NCBI GenBank assembly: GCA_937860055.1
Contig: CALMBO010000028.1
Location: 85,881 to 149,880 of the forward strand
Direction: 5' to 3'
Origin: an uncultured Verrucomicrobiota bacterium
Lineage (GTDB): Bacteria > Verrucomicrobiota > Kiritimatiellia > CAIQIC01 > Lenti-01
Length of the DNA stretch: 64,000 nucleotides
Shown: positions 25,765 through 34,860 of the stretch, one piece after another
Numbering within the stretch: the stretch's first letter is position 1
Layout: every line of letters begins with the position of its first letter
Made by a program: the position numbers and the translations under genes
The notes under the pieces: generated by a model
Database searches by the model: none
What the model saw: the letters and a program-made list of their open reading frames with translations, nothing else
What the model was told of the DNA's origin: nothing

Positions 25765-26328
25765 TCAATTGAACTGGTTCATCGCGCGGTCCACGCCATG
25801 GGCCAGGATGCACTCCAGCGCATCCGCCGCCCGGGCGGCGGCTTCCGCGAGCGCCCGGCGCTCCTCGGAACCCATCCGTTCCAGCACGTGATCCTTCAAG
25901 CTCTTTCCTTCTTCCTGTTCTCCAACTCCGACCCGCACCCGGGCGAATTCCTCCGTCCCGAGGCGCTCGATCACCGATTTCAGCCCGTTGTGCCCGCCGG
26001 CGCTCCCTTTCGGCCGGATCCTCAACTTGCCCAGCGGCAGGTTGATGTCATCCGTCACGACAATCAAGTCTTTTGCGGACAGCCCCGCCGGGCGCATCAG
26101 CGCCGGCAGCACGTCTCCGCTCAGGTTCATGAACGTCAGCGGCTTCACCAGCAGCAGGGTTCCGGCGCCTTCCATCGAAGCCTTGGCCGTCTGGACCGGC
26201 CGCCGCCACGAGCGGCGGAAATCCGCTCCCCGGCGCCTCGCAAACTCGTCCAGGACCCGCCACCCGGCGTTATGCCGCGTATGCTCGTAGGCCCGTCCGG
26301 GATTGCCCAGCCCAACCACCAGCTTCAT
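25765..26328 (-). CDS. pth: Peptidyl-tRNA hydrolase
   Basis: Pth (187 aa) recycles peptidyl-tRNA. The sequence MKLVVGLGNPGRAYEHTRHNAG contains the catalytic His20, followed by KPLTFMNLSG and the catalytic Asp in VTDDINLPLGKLRIR, then GSAGGHNGLKS. It lies between rplY and rpsF, a common order. Confidence 0.96.
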   Translation of the reverse strand: MKLVVGLGNPGRAYEHTRHNAGWRVLDEFARRRGADFRRSWRRPVQTAKASMEGAGTLLLVKPLTFMNLSGDVLPALMRPAGLSAKDLIVVTDDINLPLGKLRIRPKGSAGGHNGLKSVIERLGTEEFARVRVGVGEQEEGKSLKDHVLERMGSEERRALAEAAARAADALECILAHGVDRAMNQFN

Positions 26329-26360
26329 GGGAGGAATCCGTCTCCTGCCGCCTCACGCGG

Positions 26361-27107
26361 CTATTTCTTCTCCTTCTTCTCGGCGGCGGGGGCTTTCGCG
26401 GCTTCCTTGGCCGGAGCCTTGGCTTCCTTGCCCTTTTCCGCGCCCTCTTCGCCTTCCTCTTCCTTCTTCTCGGTCAGGACTTCCGGTCCGGCGGCGGCGG
26501 TGGCGGCTTCGGCCTCGGTCTCGGCCTTCTCCTCCTCCTCCGTGCGCGGCGCGGCCACGGCGGCAACCACCTGGTCGGGGTCGCTCATCACCTTGTACTT
26601 CGCCGCATCCACCTTCACGTCCCGCACGCGCAGCGTCTTGCCGATGTGCAGGTCCGTCACGTCCATCTCGAATTCCTCGACCATGTCCGCCGGCAGGCAC
26701 TGCACCGTCAGCGCGCGCAGCACGTGCTCCAGGATGCCGCCTTCGTTCGCGACGCCCGTCGGCACGCCCGTCAGCTTGACCGGCACGTCGATCTGGATCT
26801 TCCGGGTCATGGAGATCTCGTAGAAATCCACATGGATCACCCGGCCCGTCAGCGGATGGTGCTGCATCGCCTTGAGCATCACCTTGAGGGGCTTGTCCTT
26901 CCCTTCCACCGTCAGGTCCACGATCATGTTCTCGCTGCGGTGCGTCCGCAGCATCATCACGAAATCGTGCTCGTTCAGCTGGATGTCCAGGCCCGGGCGA
27001 CCCTCTCCGTACACCACCGCCGGGAACCATCCCGTGCGGCGCAGGCGGCCGGCCGACGCGCTGCCCTTCGCCTCGCGCGTCTTGGCTATCAGTTTCGTCT
27101 CTTTCAT
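26361..27107 (-). CDS. rplY: 50S ribosomal protein L25/general stress protein Ctc
   Basis: A 248-aa Ctc-form L25 binding 5S rRNA. The N-terminal L25 domain (TREAKGSASAGRLRRTGWFPAVVYG) is followed by the C-terminal TL5 beta domain and an acidic/Lys-Ala tail from about residue 190. The ATG at 27107 overlaps the prs stop by 4 bp and has AGGGAG upstream. The larger frame extending to 28106 is a shadow of prs. Confidence 0.94.
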   Translation of the reverse strand: MKETKLIAKTREAKGSASAGRLRRTGWFPAVVYGEGRPGLDIQLNEHDFVMMLRTHRSENMIVDLTVEGKDKPLKVMLKAMQHHPLTGRVIHVDFYEISMTRKIQIDVPVKLTGVPTGVANEGGILEHVLRALTVQCLPADMVEEFEMDVTDLHIGKTLRVRDVKVDAAKYKVMSDPDQVVAAVAAPRTEEEEKAETEAEAATAAAGPEVLTEKKEEEGEEGAEKGKEAKAPAKEAAKAPAAEKKEKK

Positions 27108-28066
27108 TGCGTTCTCCCTTGATGAATCTCGAACAGCTTGGAGACGGATTCGTCCCCGAAGATCCGCTTGATCGCGTCGCCCAGCAGGTCCGCGACCGTC
27201 AAAATGGTGACGGGAAAGTCGCTCCATCCCGCCTGCGGCAGGAGGGTGTCGGTCGTGATCAGCTCCTCGATGGCCGACTCCTTCAGCCGCTGGATGCCCA
27301 GCGGGGTGATCGGACAGTGGCTCACCACCGCGCGAACCGATTTCGCCCCGTGGTCCTTCGCCATCTGCGCCGCCGAGCACAGCGTGCCGGCCGTCGTCGT
27401 CATGTCGTCGGTCAGGACGCAATCCTTGCCTTCCACGTCGCCCACCAGCTCGATCGCCTCGACTTCCGTCGCCGACTTCCGGTGCTTGCCCGCGAGCGCA
27501 AGGCCCGCCCCCAGCAGCTGCGAATAGGAATAGGCCATCTTGAGGCCGCCCGGATCCGGCGCCACCACCACGCGGTTCTCCTCCGGCAGCTTCTCGCGCA
27601 GATAGCGCACCATCAGCGGCGCCGCATACAGATGATCCACCGGGATGTCGAAAAAGCCCTGGATCTGGGGCGAGTGCAGGTCCACCGTCAGCACGCGGTT
27701 CACGCCCGCCGCCACCAGCAGGTTCGCCACCAGCTTCGCCGAAATCGGCACGCGGGAGCGGTCCTTGCGGTCCTGCCGCGCGTACGCGAAGAACGGCACC
27801 ACCGCCGTGATGCGCTTGGCCGAGGCCCGCCGCGCCGCGTCCGTCATGATCAGCAGCTCCATCAGGTATTCGTTGGGCTGCAGCCCCGTCGGCTGGACGA
27901 TGAACACGTCCCGCCCCCGCACCGTCTCGTCGTAGGTCACCGAAATCTCGCCGTCGGGGAAGCGCCCGATGCTGGCCACGCTCAGAGGAATGCCCACCCG
28001 CGCCGCGATCTTCTCCGCCAGCGGCCGGTTCGCATTCCCCGCGAAAATCTTGATGTGGTTCTGCAT
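27104..28066 (-). CDS. prs: Ribose-phosphate pyrophosphokinase
   Basis: Prs (320 aa) makes PRPP from ribose 5-phosphate and ATP. Conserved blocks: FPDGE, FVIQPTG-type RPVY region, YARQDRKDRSR, the DLHSPQIQGFF helix, VVAPDPGG and the PRPP loop LTDDMTTTAGT. An upstream TTG is possible, but the ATG at 28066 has AAGGAA at better spacing. It lies directly after tRNA-Gln in the same orientation. Confidence 0.95.
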   Translation of the reverse strand: MQNHIKIFAGNANRPLAEKIAARVGIPLSVASIGRFPDGEISVTYDETVRGRDVFIVQPTGLQPNEYLMELLIMTDAARRASAKRITAVVPFFAYARQDRKDRSRVPISAKLVANLLVAAGVNRVLTVDLHSPQIQGFFDIPVDHLYAAPLMVRYLREKLPEENRVVVAPDPGGLKMAYSYSQLLGAGLALAGKHRKSATEVEAIELVGDVEGKDCVLTDDMTTTAGTLCSAAQMAKDHGAKSVRAVVSHCPITPLGIQRLKESAIEELITTDTLLPQAGWSDFPVTILTVADLLGDAIKRIFGDESVSKLFEIHQGRTQ

Positions 28067-28106
28067 ATTCTTCAAATTCCTTGGGTCTGTTCCTTGTCCG
28101 GCGCAA

Positions 28107-28180
28107 TGGTTGCCCGACTAGGATTTGAACCTAGACTCTGGCCTCCAAAGGGCCGTGTGCTGCCATTACACCATCGGGCA
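28107..28180 (-). tRNA. tRNA-Gln (anticodon TTG)
   Basis: A 74-nt cloverleaf on the minus strand: acceptor stem TGCCCGA/TCGGGCA, anticodon loop CCTTTGGAG with anticodon TTG (reads CAA), T loop GGTTCAAATCC, discriminator A and a CCA end that appears to be encoded. It precedes prs by about 40 bp, so tRNA and prs are probably cleaved from one transcript. Confidence 0.96.
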
Positions 28181-28295
28181 ATGCGTTCGATGGCCTCCTC
28201 AATCGCGCAACGACTCCCTTCCGGCGCCGCGCCCGACCGTGACAAAGAACAAACCGGCCCTTCCTCGCGGACAGACCCGTTCCAAAAACCCGCGC

Positions 28296-28324
28296 ACCAT
28301 ACCCATCCCCCCCCGAAAAGTCAA
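28296..28324 (-). promoter_or_regulatory. Promoter of the tRNA-Gln-prs-rplY-...-bamA unit
   Basis: Minus strand: TTGACT, 17-bp spacer, TATGGT. Transcription would start near 28289, about 109 nt before the tRNA. Confidence 0.55.
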
Positions 28325-28565
28325 CCCCCCCCCTTCCGAATCCAGCCCCGAGTCCGTTTCCCGCCCTGCGGGGGCGCCGGGGCTCCATTCCAGACTGGCG
28401 CACCCTCCCCCGCGCCGGGGCTCCAAATCCTCTCCTGTTTTCCGGATGTTTCCTGTTTTCCTGCCATGTTCCCCCATCCGTGGTGGGTTCCAGGCATCCC
28501 CGGCACGCCATTTCAGCCGTGCCCGCTGTCCGTTTCTTCTCTCCCTCCCCCTCCTCTCCCCGTCC

Positions 28566-28595
28566 TTGCCACCGCCCCCCCTCCTCCGCTACTCT
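28566..28595 (+). promoter_or_regulatory. Promoter of the radical SAM-glycosyltransferase pair, probably leaderless
   Basis: TTGCCA, 18-bp C-rich spacer, TACTCT, then 8 nt to the ATG. No ribosome site is visible. Confidence 0.4.
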
Positions 28596-28603
28596 CCGCC
28601 CCC

Positions 28604-29734
28604 ATGGACATCTCCATCATCCTCACCTACCGCTGCAACTCGCACTGCTCCATGTGCCATATCTGGCAGCACCCCACCCTCCCCGCCGAGGAAGTCTCCC
28701 CCGCCACCCTCGCCAAGCTCCCCTCCGGCTTCGACTACCTCAACCTCACCGGCGGCGAACCCACCCTCCGCGCCGACCTCGAGGAGATCGTCGACCTCCT
28801 CCACCCCAAGACCCGCCAGCTCGAAATTTCCACCAACGGCCTTCAACCCGACAAGCTCGAACGCATCGTCCAAAAGCACCCCGACGTCAAGATCCGCATC
28901 TCCCTCGAAGGCATCGGGGCCAAAAACGACGCCATCCGCGGCGAAAAGAACGGCTTCGAGCGCAAGATCGCCACCATGCGCCGCCTCGTCGCCGCCGGCG
29001 GCCGCGACCTCGGCTTCGCCACCACCTTCCAGGACGACAACTGCGACCAGTTGCTCGACCTCTACAAGCTCTGCTGCACCTATGGCGGCGAAATGGCCAC
29101 CTCCGCCCTCCACAACGGCTTCCAGTTCCACAAGATCGACAACGAACCCTACAACCGCGTCCGCATCGCCCGCGCCGTCCAGCCCCTCATCGTCGAGATG
29201 CTCCGGTCCCGCCGCCCCAAGAACTGGTTCCGCGCCTATCTCAACCTCGGCCTCATGAAGAAGATCCTCGGCCAGCCCCGCCTCATCCCCTGCACCGCCG
29301 GGCGCGATTTCGCGTTCGTCGACCCCTGGGGCCGCGTCTACGCCTGCAATGTCCGCCCCGATCTCGAAATCGGCGACCTGACCACCCAGTCGTGGAAGGA
29401 GATCATCAAGGGGCCCCGCGCCGCCGAAGCCCGCACCCGCGTCGCCCGCTGCACCCACAACTGCTGGATGGTCGGCTCCGCCAAGACCGCCATGCGCAAC
29501 AAGTTCTTCCCCAAGCTTCCACGCCTCAAGCCCCTCTGGTGGGTCCTCGCCAACAAGCTCCGCGTCACCTTCGGCCTCCCCGTCGACTTCGACCGCGTGG
29601 TGGATTTCAGCGATGTCGCCCAATCGCCCGTCGCCCCCCGGCGCGAAAGCTGGCTCGGCAAGGTCTTCCGCCCCACCTTCCAGAAGAAGACCGAGCAGCC
29701 CTACGGCGCCTACAACAACGTGATGAACAAGTAG
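28604..29734 (+). CDS. Radical SAM protein with C-terminal SPASM-like domain
   Basis: A 376-aa radical SAM enzyme. The 4Fe-4S cluster motif CX3CX2C is Cys11, Cys15, Cys18 (YRCNSHCSMC), followed by LNLTGGEPTL. The C-terminal third has cysteines in PCTAGRDFAF, VYACNVRPD and RCTHNCW that resemble a SPASM/Twitch auxiliary cluster region. Product unknown. The ATG at 28604 is the natural start because the iron-sulphur motif begins ten residues later. It is followed 4 bp later by a GT4 glycosyltransferase, suggesting a role in making or decorating a glycan or glycolipid. Confidence 0.88.
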   Translation: MDISIILTYRCNSHCSMCHIWQHPTLPAEEVSPATLAKLPSGFDYLNLTGGEPTLRADLEEIVDLLHPKTRQLEISTNGLQPDKLERIVQKHPDVKIRISLEGIGAKNDAIRGEKNGFERKIATMRRLVAAGGRDLGFATTFQDDNCDQLLDLYKLCCTYGGEMATSALHNGFQFHKIDNEPYNRVRIARAVQPLIVEMLRSRRPKNWFRAYLNLGLMKKILGQPRLIPCTAGRDFAFVDPWGRVYACNVRPDLEIGDLTTQSWKEIIKGPRAAEARTRVARCTHNCWMVGSAKTAMRNKFFPKLPRLKPLWWVLANKLRVTFGLPVDFDRVVDFSDVAQSPVAPRRESWLGKVFRPTFQKKTEQPYGAYNNVMNK

Positions 29735-29738
29735 CCCC

Positions 29739-30866
29739 ATGAAGATCGCCGTCCTCGGCAGCAAATCCCTCCCCGCCTTCGCCGGCGCCGACCGCGTCGC
29801 CGAAAACATCCTCCTCCACCTCCCGGCCGGCGCCGGCCACCGCTACCACATCTACGTCGTCCGCACCCCCGCCCAGCCCCGCCCCTTCGATTTCGCTCCC
29901 CACATCCGCGTCATCCCCATCCCCGCGATGAAAGGCAAGCACAGCCGCGCCACCTCCTTCTTCCTCCTCAGCGCGTTGCATTGCGCTCTCGTCCTCCGCC
30001 CCGGCCTCGCCCACGCCCACGATTCCGCCTTCGGCCCCTTCGCGTGGATCCTGCGCCTCCTCCGCCCCGGCATGCCCCTCCTCGGCACCTTCCACGGCAA
30101 CCCCTACGAAAGGGCCAAGTGGAGCTCCTTCGCCAAGGCCTTCCTCCGCTTCTCGGAGTCCGCCTTCATCCGCGCCTGTTCCGCCCTCACCACCGTCGCC
30201 CGCGCCAAGGTCGCCGAGGTCCAGGCCCGCTCCACCACCCCCATCGAATTCATCCCCAACGGCGTCAACCCCGCCCCTTCCATCCCCCAAACCCTGCTCG
30301 CCGAAAAAGTCGGCCTCGTCCCCGGTCAATACCTCATGTTCGCCGCCGGCCGCATGGACCCCACCAAGGGACTCCACCATCTCCTCGACGCCTACGATCA
30401 ACTCAAACCCGCGCTCCCCCTCCTCGTCGTCGGCGGCTTCGAAGGCCACAACCAAGACTACTCTGAAAAACTCCTCGCCCGCTGCCGCGCCACGGAACAT
30501 GTCCTCCTCGTGCCCCGGCTGCTCTCCCAGCCCGAACTCTTCGAACTCGTCGCCGGCGCCAAGCTCTTCATCTTCCCCTCCGAAATCGAGGCCATGAGCA
30601 TGATGCTCCTCGAAGTGATTTCCTGCGGCGTCCCCGTCCTCGCCTCCGACATCCCCGAAAACACCGAGGTCACCGGCCAAAACTATCCTTGGCTCTTCCG
30701 CAGCGCCGACCCCGCCCATCTCGCCGAAAAGATCTCTCAGTTTCTGCGCGCCGGCCCCGGCCCCGAGATCGCCGCCCTCCGCGAACGCTGCGCGCGCGAC
30801 TTCAACTGGACCTCCATCGCCGCCCGCTACCTCGCCCTCTACCAGCGCCTCGCCCCCGCCCCCTAG
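29739..30866 (+). CDS. Glycosyltransferase family 4
   Basis: A 375-aa GT-B fold enzyme. The N-terminal domain begins MKIAVLGSKSLPAFAGADRVAENI; the donor-binding domain has FAAGRMDPTKGLHHLLDA and the E-x7-E block near the C-terminus (FPSEIEAMSMMLLEVISCGVPVLAS split by family spacing). It transfers a sugar from a nucleotide donor; acceptor unknown. It is coupled to the preceding radical SAM gene. Confidence 0.9.
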   Translation: MKIAVLGSKSLPAFAGADRVAENILLHLPAGAGHRYHIYVVRTPAQPRPFDFAPHIRVIPIPAMKGKHSRATSFFLLSALHCALVLRPGLAHAHDSAFGPFAWILRLLRPGMPLLGTFHGNPYERAKWSSFAKAFLRFSESAFIRACSALTTVARAKVAEVQARSTTPIEFIPNGVNPAPSIPQTLLAEKVGLVPGQYLMFAAGRMDPTKGLHHLLDAYDQLKPALPLLVVGGFEGHNQDYSEKLLARCRATEHVLLVPRLLSQPELFELVAGAKLFIFPSEIEAMSMMLLEVISCGVPVLASDIPENTEVTGQNYPWLFRSADPAHLAEKISQFLRAGPGPEIAALRERCARDFNWTSIAARYLALYQRLAPAP

Positions 30867-30962
30867 CCCCCTCCCCTGCGCGGCGGGAAGGCGCCGCAAG
30901 AGGCTCTTCTGTCCCGCGGGCACTTTTCCGACGCCTTCCCGCATCGGAATCCGGCTGCCGGC

Positions 30963-30991
30963 TTGAATTTTGAGGCGGCATCCGCGACAAT
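30963..30991 (+). promoter_or_regulatory. Promoter of the TIGR03790-like gene, probably leaderless
   Basis: TTGAAT, 17-bp spacer, GACAAT, then 9 nt to the ATG at 31001. Confidence 0.35.
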
Positions 30992-31000
30992 TCCCCAAAG

Positions 31001-32740
31001 ATGAATCGCGGCTCCATATTTCTCGCCCTGGCCTTGGGCCTCCTGCCGGCCCTCGTCTTCGCCGGCGGCGGCCCCCTGAACACCCTCGTCGTCGTCAACG
31101 GCGCCAGCCGCGATTCCCGCGCCCTCGGCGCCTACTACGCCGAAAGGCACGGCATTCCCGAATCGCACATCTGCACGATCAAGACCGATCCCCGTTCGCC
31201 CAACCTTTCGCTCGCGGACTTCGAGCGCGACATCCGCGCGCCCATCCTCGCCCACATTGCGGCCCGGAAGCTCGGCGGCCAGGTCCACTACCTCGTCTTC
31301 TGCAAGGATTTCCCCTCGCGCATCGAGGGCAACAACGGCATCACCTCCGTCCTGTACTACGGCTACAAGCCCCCCACCCCCGGCGCGCCGCCATGCCACG
31401 TCGCCTCCAACTCCGTCAACCAGTACTTCGGCGCCGAACAGGCCTATACCTCCACCGCCGGCTGGAACAAGACCAACACGCCCATCCCCTTCCTCCTCAC
31501 CGCTCCCGATCTCGAAACCACCAAGCAGGTGGTCGACCGCGCCGTGGCCTCCATCGCCGCCTTCCCCGAGGGCGCCTTCTATCTCCACGGCGGCGGCAAG
31601 GAGCGGAACATCCGCCACCGCGCCTATCCCGCCGTCGCCCGCCAATTCGACCTCTTCGGCAGGAAATCTATGCTGGAGATCGATGCCGCCGGCAATCCCA
31701 CCCCCGCGCGGCCGGTCCTGGGCTATCTGGCCGGCATCGCCTATCTGCCGACCAACTTCGCCAGCCTCGTCTTCGCCCCCGGCGCCATCGGCGACCACCT
31801 GACCTCCTGCGCCGGCATGATCCCCGACCCCTGCCTCGGCCAAAGCACCGTCTGGGACTGGATGCGCCTCGGCGCCACCGCCTCCTACGGCACCGTCACC
31901 GAACCCTGCGCCTTCGATGTCAAATTCCCCGATCCGATGATCGCCTTCTGGTACTCCCGCGGATTCACCGCCGGCGAAGCCCTCGCCATGTCCGTCCGCA
32001 ATCCCTACCAGGGCCTCTGGGTCGGCGATCCCCTCGCCGCGCCCTTCGCCGCCCCTCCCTCCGTCCAGATCAAGGCCCCGGCGCGCCACGCGGAGCTCGA
32101 CGGCGAAATCGACCTGCGGATTTCCGTCGCCACCCACGACCGCGGCGAGCCGCCGGTTTTCCTCGACCTTTACATCGATGGCCTCCACCACGCCGCCGTC
32201 ATCCGCCCCTTTGCCCCGGTCGGCAACGAACTCGTCGCGCAGATCGGCACGAACCGCTTCGTCTACACCATCGCCCCCGCCGAGGATCTCTTCGCCGCCG
32301 CCGCCGGCCTCGCCTGGGCCATCAATTCCCAGGGAGCCGGACAAATCACCGCCTCCTCCAAGTCCGACCGCGTGGAAATCTCCGTCCGCGCCCCCCTCGG
32401 GGAAGATGGCCAGCCCCTTCCCTTCTCCGTCTCCACCGAACAAGGCTTCGCCCAGGCCCTCTACATCGGAGCCGCCGCCGGGACCGGCCGCCTCGTCCTC
32501 GATGGCGATGTCGGCCGCGCCGCCGCCACCCTCCATCTGGGCGTTTCCCGCAGCTACGAAATCGAATATCCCCTCGATCTCTCGACTCTCGAACCCGGCC
32601 CCCACACCCTGACCCTCGTCGTCCGCGATGGCACTGCCATGCAGGGCCAGTCCCAGGCCGACCTCCCCTTCCGCATCCCGGAACGCCCGGCCGCCGCCCC
32701 GGCAACCAGGCCCGGGGAATCCGCCGCCCGCGGCTTGTGA
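31001..32740 (+). CDS. TIGR03790-family secreted protein
   Basis: A 579-aa exported protein (signal peptide MNRGSIFLALALGLLPALVFA). The mature start NTLVVVNGASRDSRALGAYYAERHGIPESHI matches the N-terminal pattern I recall for the uncharacterised TIGR03790 family. Other features are GQVHYLVFCKDFPSRIEG and a C-terminal region of beta-sandwich character (from about 350). The function of the family is not known. A methyltransferase gene follows 17 bp later. Confidence 0.72.
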   Translation: MNRGSIFLALALGLLPALVFAGGGPLNTLVVVNGASRDSRALGAYYAERHGIPESHICTIKTDPRSPNLSLADFERDIRAPILAHIAARKLGGQVHYLVFCKDFPSRIEGNNGITSVLYYGYKPPTPGAPPCHVASNSVNQYFGAEQAYTSTAGWNKTNTPIPFLLTAPDLETTKQVVDRAVASIAAFPEGAFYLHGGGKERNIRHRAYPAVARQFDLFGRKSMLEIDAAGNPTPARPVLGYLAGIAYLPTNFASLVFAPGAIGDHLTSCAGMIPDPCLGQSTVWDWMRLGATASYGTVTEPCAFDVKFPDPMIAFWYSRGFTAGEALAMSVRNPYQGLWVGDPLAAPFAAPPSVQIKAPARHAELDGEIDLRISVATHDRGEPPVFLDLYIDGLHHAAVIRPFAPVGNELVAQIGTNRFVYTIAPAEDLFAAAAGLAWAINSQGAGQITASSKSDRVEISVRAPLGEDGQPLPFSVSTEQGFAQALYIGAAAGTGRLVLDGDVGRAAATLHLGVSRSYEIEYPLDLSTLEPGPHTLTLVVRDGTAMQGQSQADLPFRIPERPAAAPATRPGESAARGL

Positions 32741-32757
32741 AAAACCGGAGAAAACCC

Positions 32758-33561
32758 ATGGCCCGCTCCTATGTCCACGGCTACGACCCGCGCGAGAACC
32801 TGCGCCTGCAGGACCAGGCATCCACCCTTGTCGAACTTCTCCACTCCGACACCGCCTTTCCCCCCGGCAGCCACGTCCTCGAAGCCGGTTGCGGCGTCGG
32901 GGCGCAAACCATCCCCCTCGCCCGGAACAGCCCCGGCGCGCAGATCGTGTCGGTGGATATTTCCCCCGCCTCCGTCGCCGAAGCCCGGCGCCGCGCCGCC
33001 GAAGCGGGCCTTTCCAACGTTGAATTCCGGCAGGGCGACCTCTTTCACCTCCCCTTCGAACCGGAATCGTTCGACCACATCTTCGTCTGCTTCGTCCTCG
33101 AACATCTCCCCCGCCCCGCCGGAGCGCTGGAAATCCTCAAGGGCCATCTCAAGCCCGGCGGAACAATCACCGTCGTCGAGGGCGACCACGGCTCGGTCTT
33201 CTTCCATCCCGACAGCGCCGCCGCGCACCGCGCCATCCAATGCCAGGTCGAGCTCCAGCGCCGCGCCGGCGGCAACGCCATGATCGGCCGCCAGCTCCAC
33301 CCTCTCCTCTCCGGCGCCGGCTTCCGCTCCGTCCGCGTCTCCCCCCGCATGGTCTACGTCGATTCCAGCAAGCCCTCCCTCGTCGAGGGCTTCACGAAAA
33401 AGACCTTCACCGCCATGATCGAGGGCGTCCGGGAACCCGCTCTCCGGACGGGCCTTTCCACCCCCGCTGACTTCGACCAGGGCATCCGCGATCTCTATCG
33501 GACCGCCGAATCCGACGGAGTCTTCTGCTACACCTTCTTCAAGGCCGCCGGGGTCAAATAG
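32758..33561 (+). CDS. Class I SAM-dependent methyltransferase
   Basis: A 267-aa methyltransferase with motif I VLEAGCGVGAQT, acidic loop VSVDISPAS, motif IV DHIFVCFVLEHL and post-motif LKPGGTITVVEGDHGS. It resembles small-molecule methyltransferases; substrate unknown. The ATG has GGAG upstream; the larger open frame running back to 30970 is a shadow. Its stop is 9 bp before copy A of the 51-bp repeat. Confidence 0.9.
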   Translation: MARSYVHGYDPRENLRLQDQASTLVELLHSDTAFPPGSHVLEAGCGVGAQTIPLARNSPGAQIVSVDISPASVAEARRRAAEAGLSNVEFRQGDLFHLPFEPESFDHIFVCFVLEHLPRPAGALEILKGHLKPGGTITVVEGDHGSVFFHPDSAAAHRAIQCQVELQRRAGGNAMIGRQLHPLLSGAGFRSVRVSPRMVYVDSSKPSLVEGFTKKTFTAMIEGVREPALRTGLSTPADFDQGIRDLYRTAESDGVFCYTFFKAAGVK

Positions 33562-33569
33562 GTCGGCAC

Positions 33570-33620
33570 CCCGCCGGCGCCTGGATTTCCGCCAGCACCT
33601 CGCGCAACCGCCCCGCGCCG
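33570..33620. repeat. 51-bp direct repeat, copy A (displaced 3' end of the prenyl synthase gene)
   Basis: Identical over 51 bp and in the same orientation as 41066-41116, which encodes the last residues of the prenyl synthase (LREVLAEIQAPAG on the minus strand). Here no gene surrounds it. The two copies flank the six-gene radical SAM/GH3 operon. Confidence 0.92.
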
Positions 33621-33661
33621 GCAACCAAGCCCTGAACCGCACGCGCCGATTCTCTCTCCGC

Positions 33662-33690
33662 TTGCTGACTTCTTTCCATCCTGCTACGGT
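33662..33690 (+). promoter_or_regulatory. Promoter of the six-gene radical SAM/GH3 operon, probably leaderless
   Basis: TTGCTG, 17-bp spacer, extended -10 TGC-TACGGT, then 6 nt to the ATG. Confidence 0.45.
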
Positions 33691-33696
33691 CCAGCC

Positions 33697-34860
33697 ATGC
33701 TTTCGCGGTCTTACCCCTCCTCTCTTGGAACCATCGCCCTGCCGTGGCTGGGCCATCGGGCGCCCCACGCCACCCTGGATATCCTCCGGGGATGCAATAT
33801 TGCCTGCCCCAGCTGCTATAACGGCCGCCCGCCCGCCACGAAGGATCTTGGCCAGATCCGGCGGGAACTGGATCAACTCCTCGCGCTCCGCCGCCTCCAG
33901 ACCATCACCCTCTCCGGCGGCGAACCCCTGCTGCATCCGGATCTCCCGGACATCATTCGCCTGATCCGCCGCCGGAACCTCCGCGTGGCCATATTGACCA
34001 ACGGCCTCCTGCTCGATGCCGGCCGCGCCGAAAACCTTCGCCGGGCCGGCGCCGATGCGATCCTGCTGCATATACAGCAAAACCAGTCCCGGGCCGACGC
34101 CCCCCCTCCATCCGATCCCGGTGGCTGGCGGAAATTGAGGGCCTCCAAGGCCCGCCTCGTCGCCGAATCCCGCATGGCCGCAGGATTGGCCCATATCGCC
34201 TCGCCAAACACCCTGCCGGAATTCATGGAGACGGTGGAGGAAATGCTGGAGTCCCCCCACCTGGAATTCATGTTGATCACCGCCCAGACGGATTTTGCCC
34301 GCTTTCGCCGCGTCCGCGGCGATGTCCGCGAAGGTCTCCGCGCGGACGACGGTCCCGTTCCATTCCGCCCGCTCTCCATCGAAACGGTCCGCGGCGAACT
34401 GGAACGCAAGGGCATGGTTCCCTTTGCCCATGTGGGCTCCTTCCTCAATCCCGATCGCCCCCGCTGGCTGACCTATCTGTCCGCCACGCTCCGCAGCCCC
34501 CGCGGCCTGCGCCGGCGATCCATGGCCGCCGCCCGCTCCGACCGCTTTTTCATGGAGATGATGCGCCGCCTCCATGGACGCTATTCGTTCTTCTACCGGG
34601 CCGGCGCCGCGCGCTTCCGCCTCCAGTTGCTCTTCAACGCCCTCTCCGGCGGCGGCCGCCTCGCAGAGGCCCTCTCGTTCATCGCCGCCTCCCTGGTTCC
34701 CGGCCGAACGCTGGTGGAAAAGCACATCGTGTTCCAGGAAGGACCCGAATGGCTTCCGGATGGCTCCATCGACTTCTGCCGGGACTGCCCGGATGCCACC
34801 ATCCGGAACGGCCACCTCGTCCCGCTCTGCCTCGCCGACCGCATGGAGCAGGCGCCGTGA
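33697..34860 (+). CDS. Radical SAM protein, first gene of the island operon
   Basis: A 387-aa radical SAM enzyme with Cys33, Cys37, Cys40 (RGCNIACPSC) followed by ITLSGGEPLLHPDL. A second cysteine group near the C-terminus (FCRDCPDATIRNGHLVPLC) may bind an auxiliary cluster. Residues about 230-340 are rich in Arg and helices and lack a family I recognise. Product unknown. It overlaps the next gene by 4 bp (GTGA). Confidence 0.86.
   Translation: MLSRSYPSSLGTIALPWLGHRAPHATLDILRGCNIACPSCYNGRPPATKDLGQIRRELDQLLALRRLQTITLSGGEPLLHPDLPDIIRLIRRRNLRVAILTNGLLLDAGRAENLRRAGADAILLHIQQNQSRADAPPPSDPGGWRKLRASKARLVAESRMAAGLAHIASPNTLPEFMETVEEMLESPHLEFMLITAQTDFARFRRVRGDVREGLRADDGPVPFRPLSIETVRGELERKGMVPFAHVGSFLNPDRPRWLTYLSATLRSPRGLRRRSMAAARSDRFFMEMMRRLHGRYSFFYRAGAARFRLQLLFNALSGGGRLAEALSFIAASLVPGRTLVEKHIVFQEGPEWLPDGSIDFCRDCPDATIRNGHLVPLCLADRMEQAP

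Larger units (their letters stand above)
28181..28603. other. C-rich intergenic region between divergent units
   Basis: No convincing gene. It holds the tRNA-Gln promoter on the minus strand and the promoter of the radical SAM gene on the plus strand, with long C-rich runs on the plus strand. Open frames crossing it are compositional. Confidence 0.6.

Noticed and set aside
30863..32821. Long minus-strand open frame opposite the TIGR03790-like gene
   Set aside because: Glycine- and glutamate-rich antisense shadow with no start signal; the plus-strand gene has a signal peptide and family pattern.
33562..33696. A short protein gene between the methyltransferase and the first island gene
   Set aside because: The region is explained by the 51-bp repeat copy and the operon promoter; no frame has a start with supporting signals.
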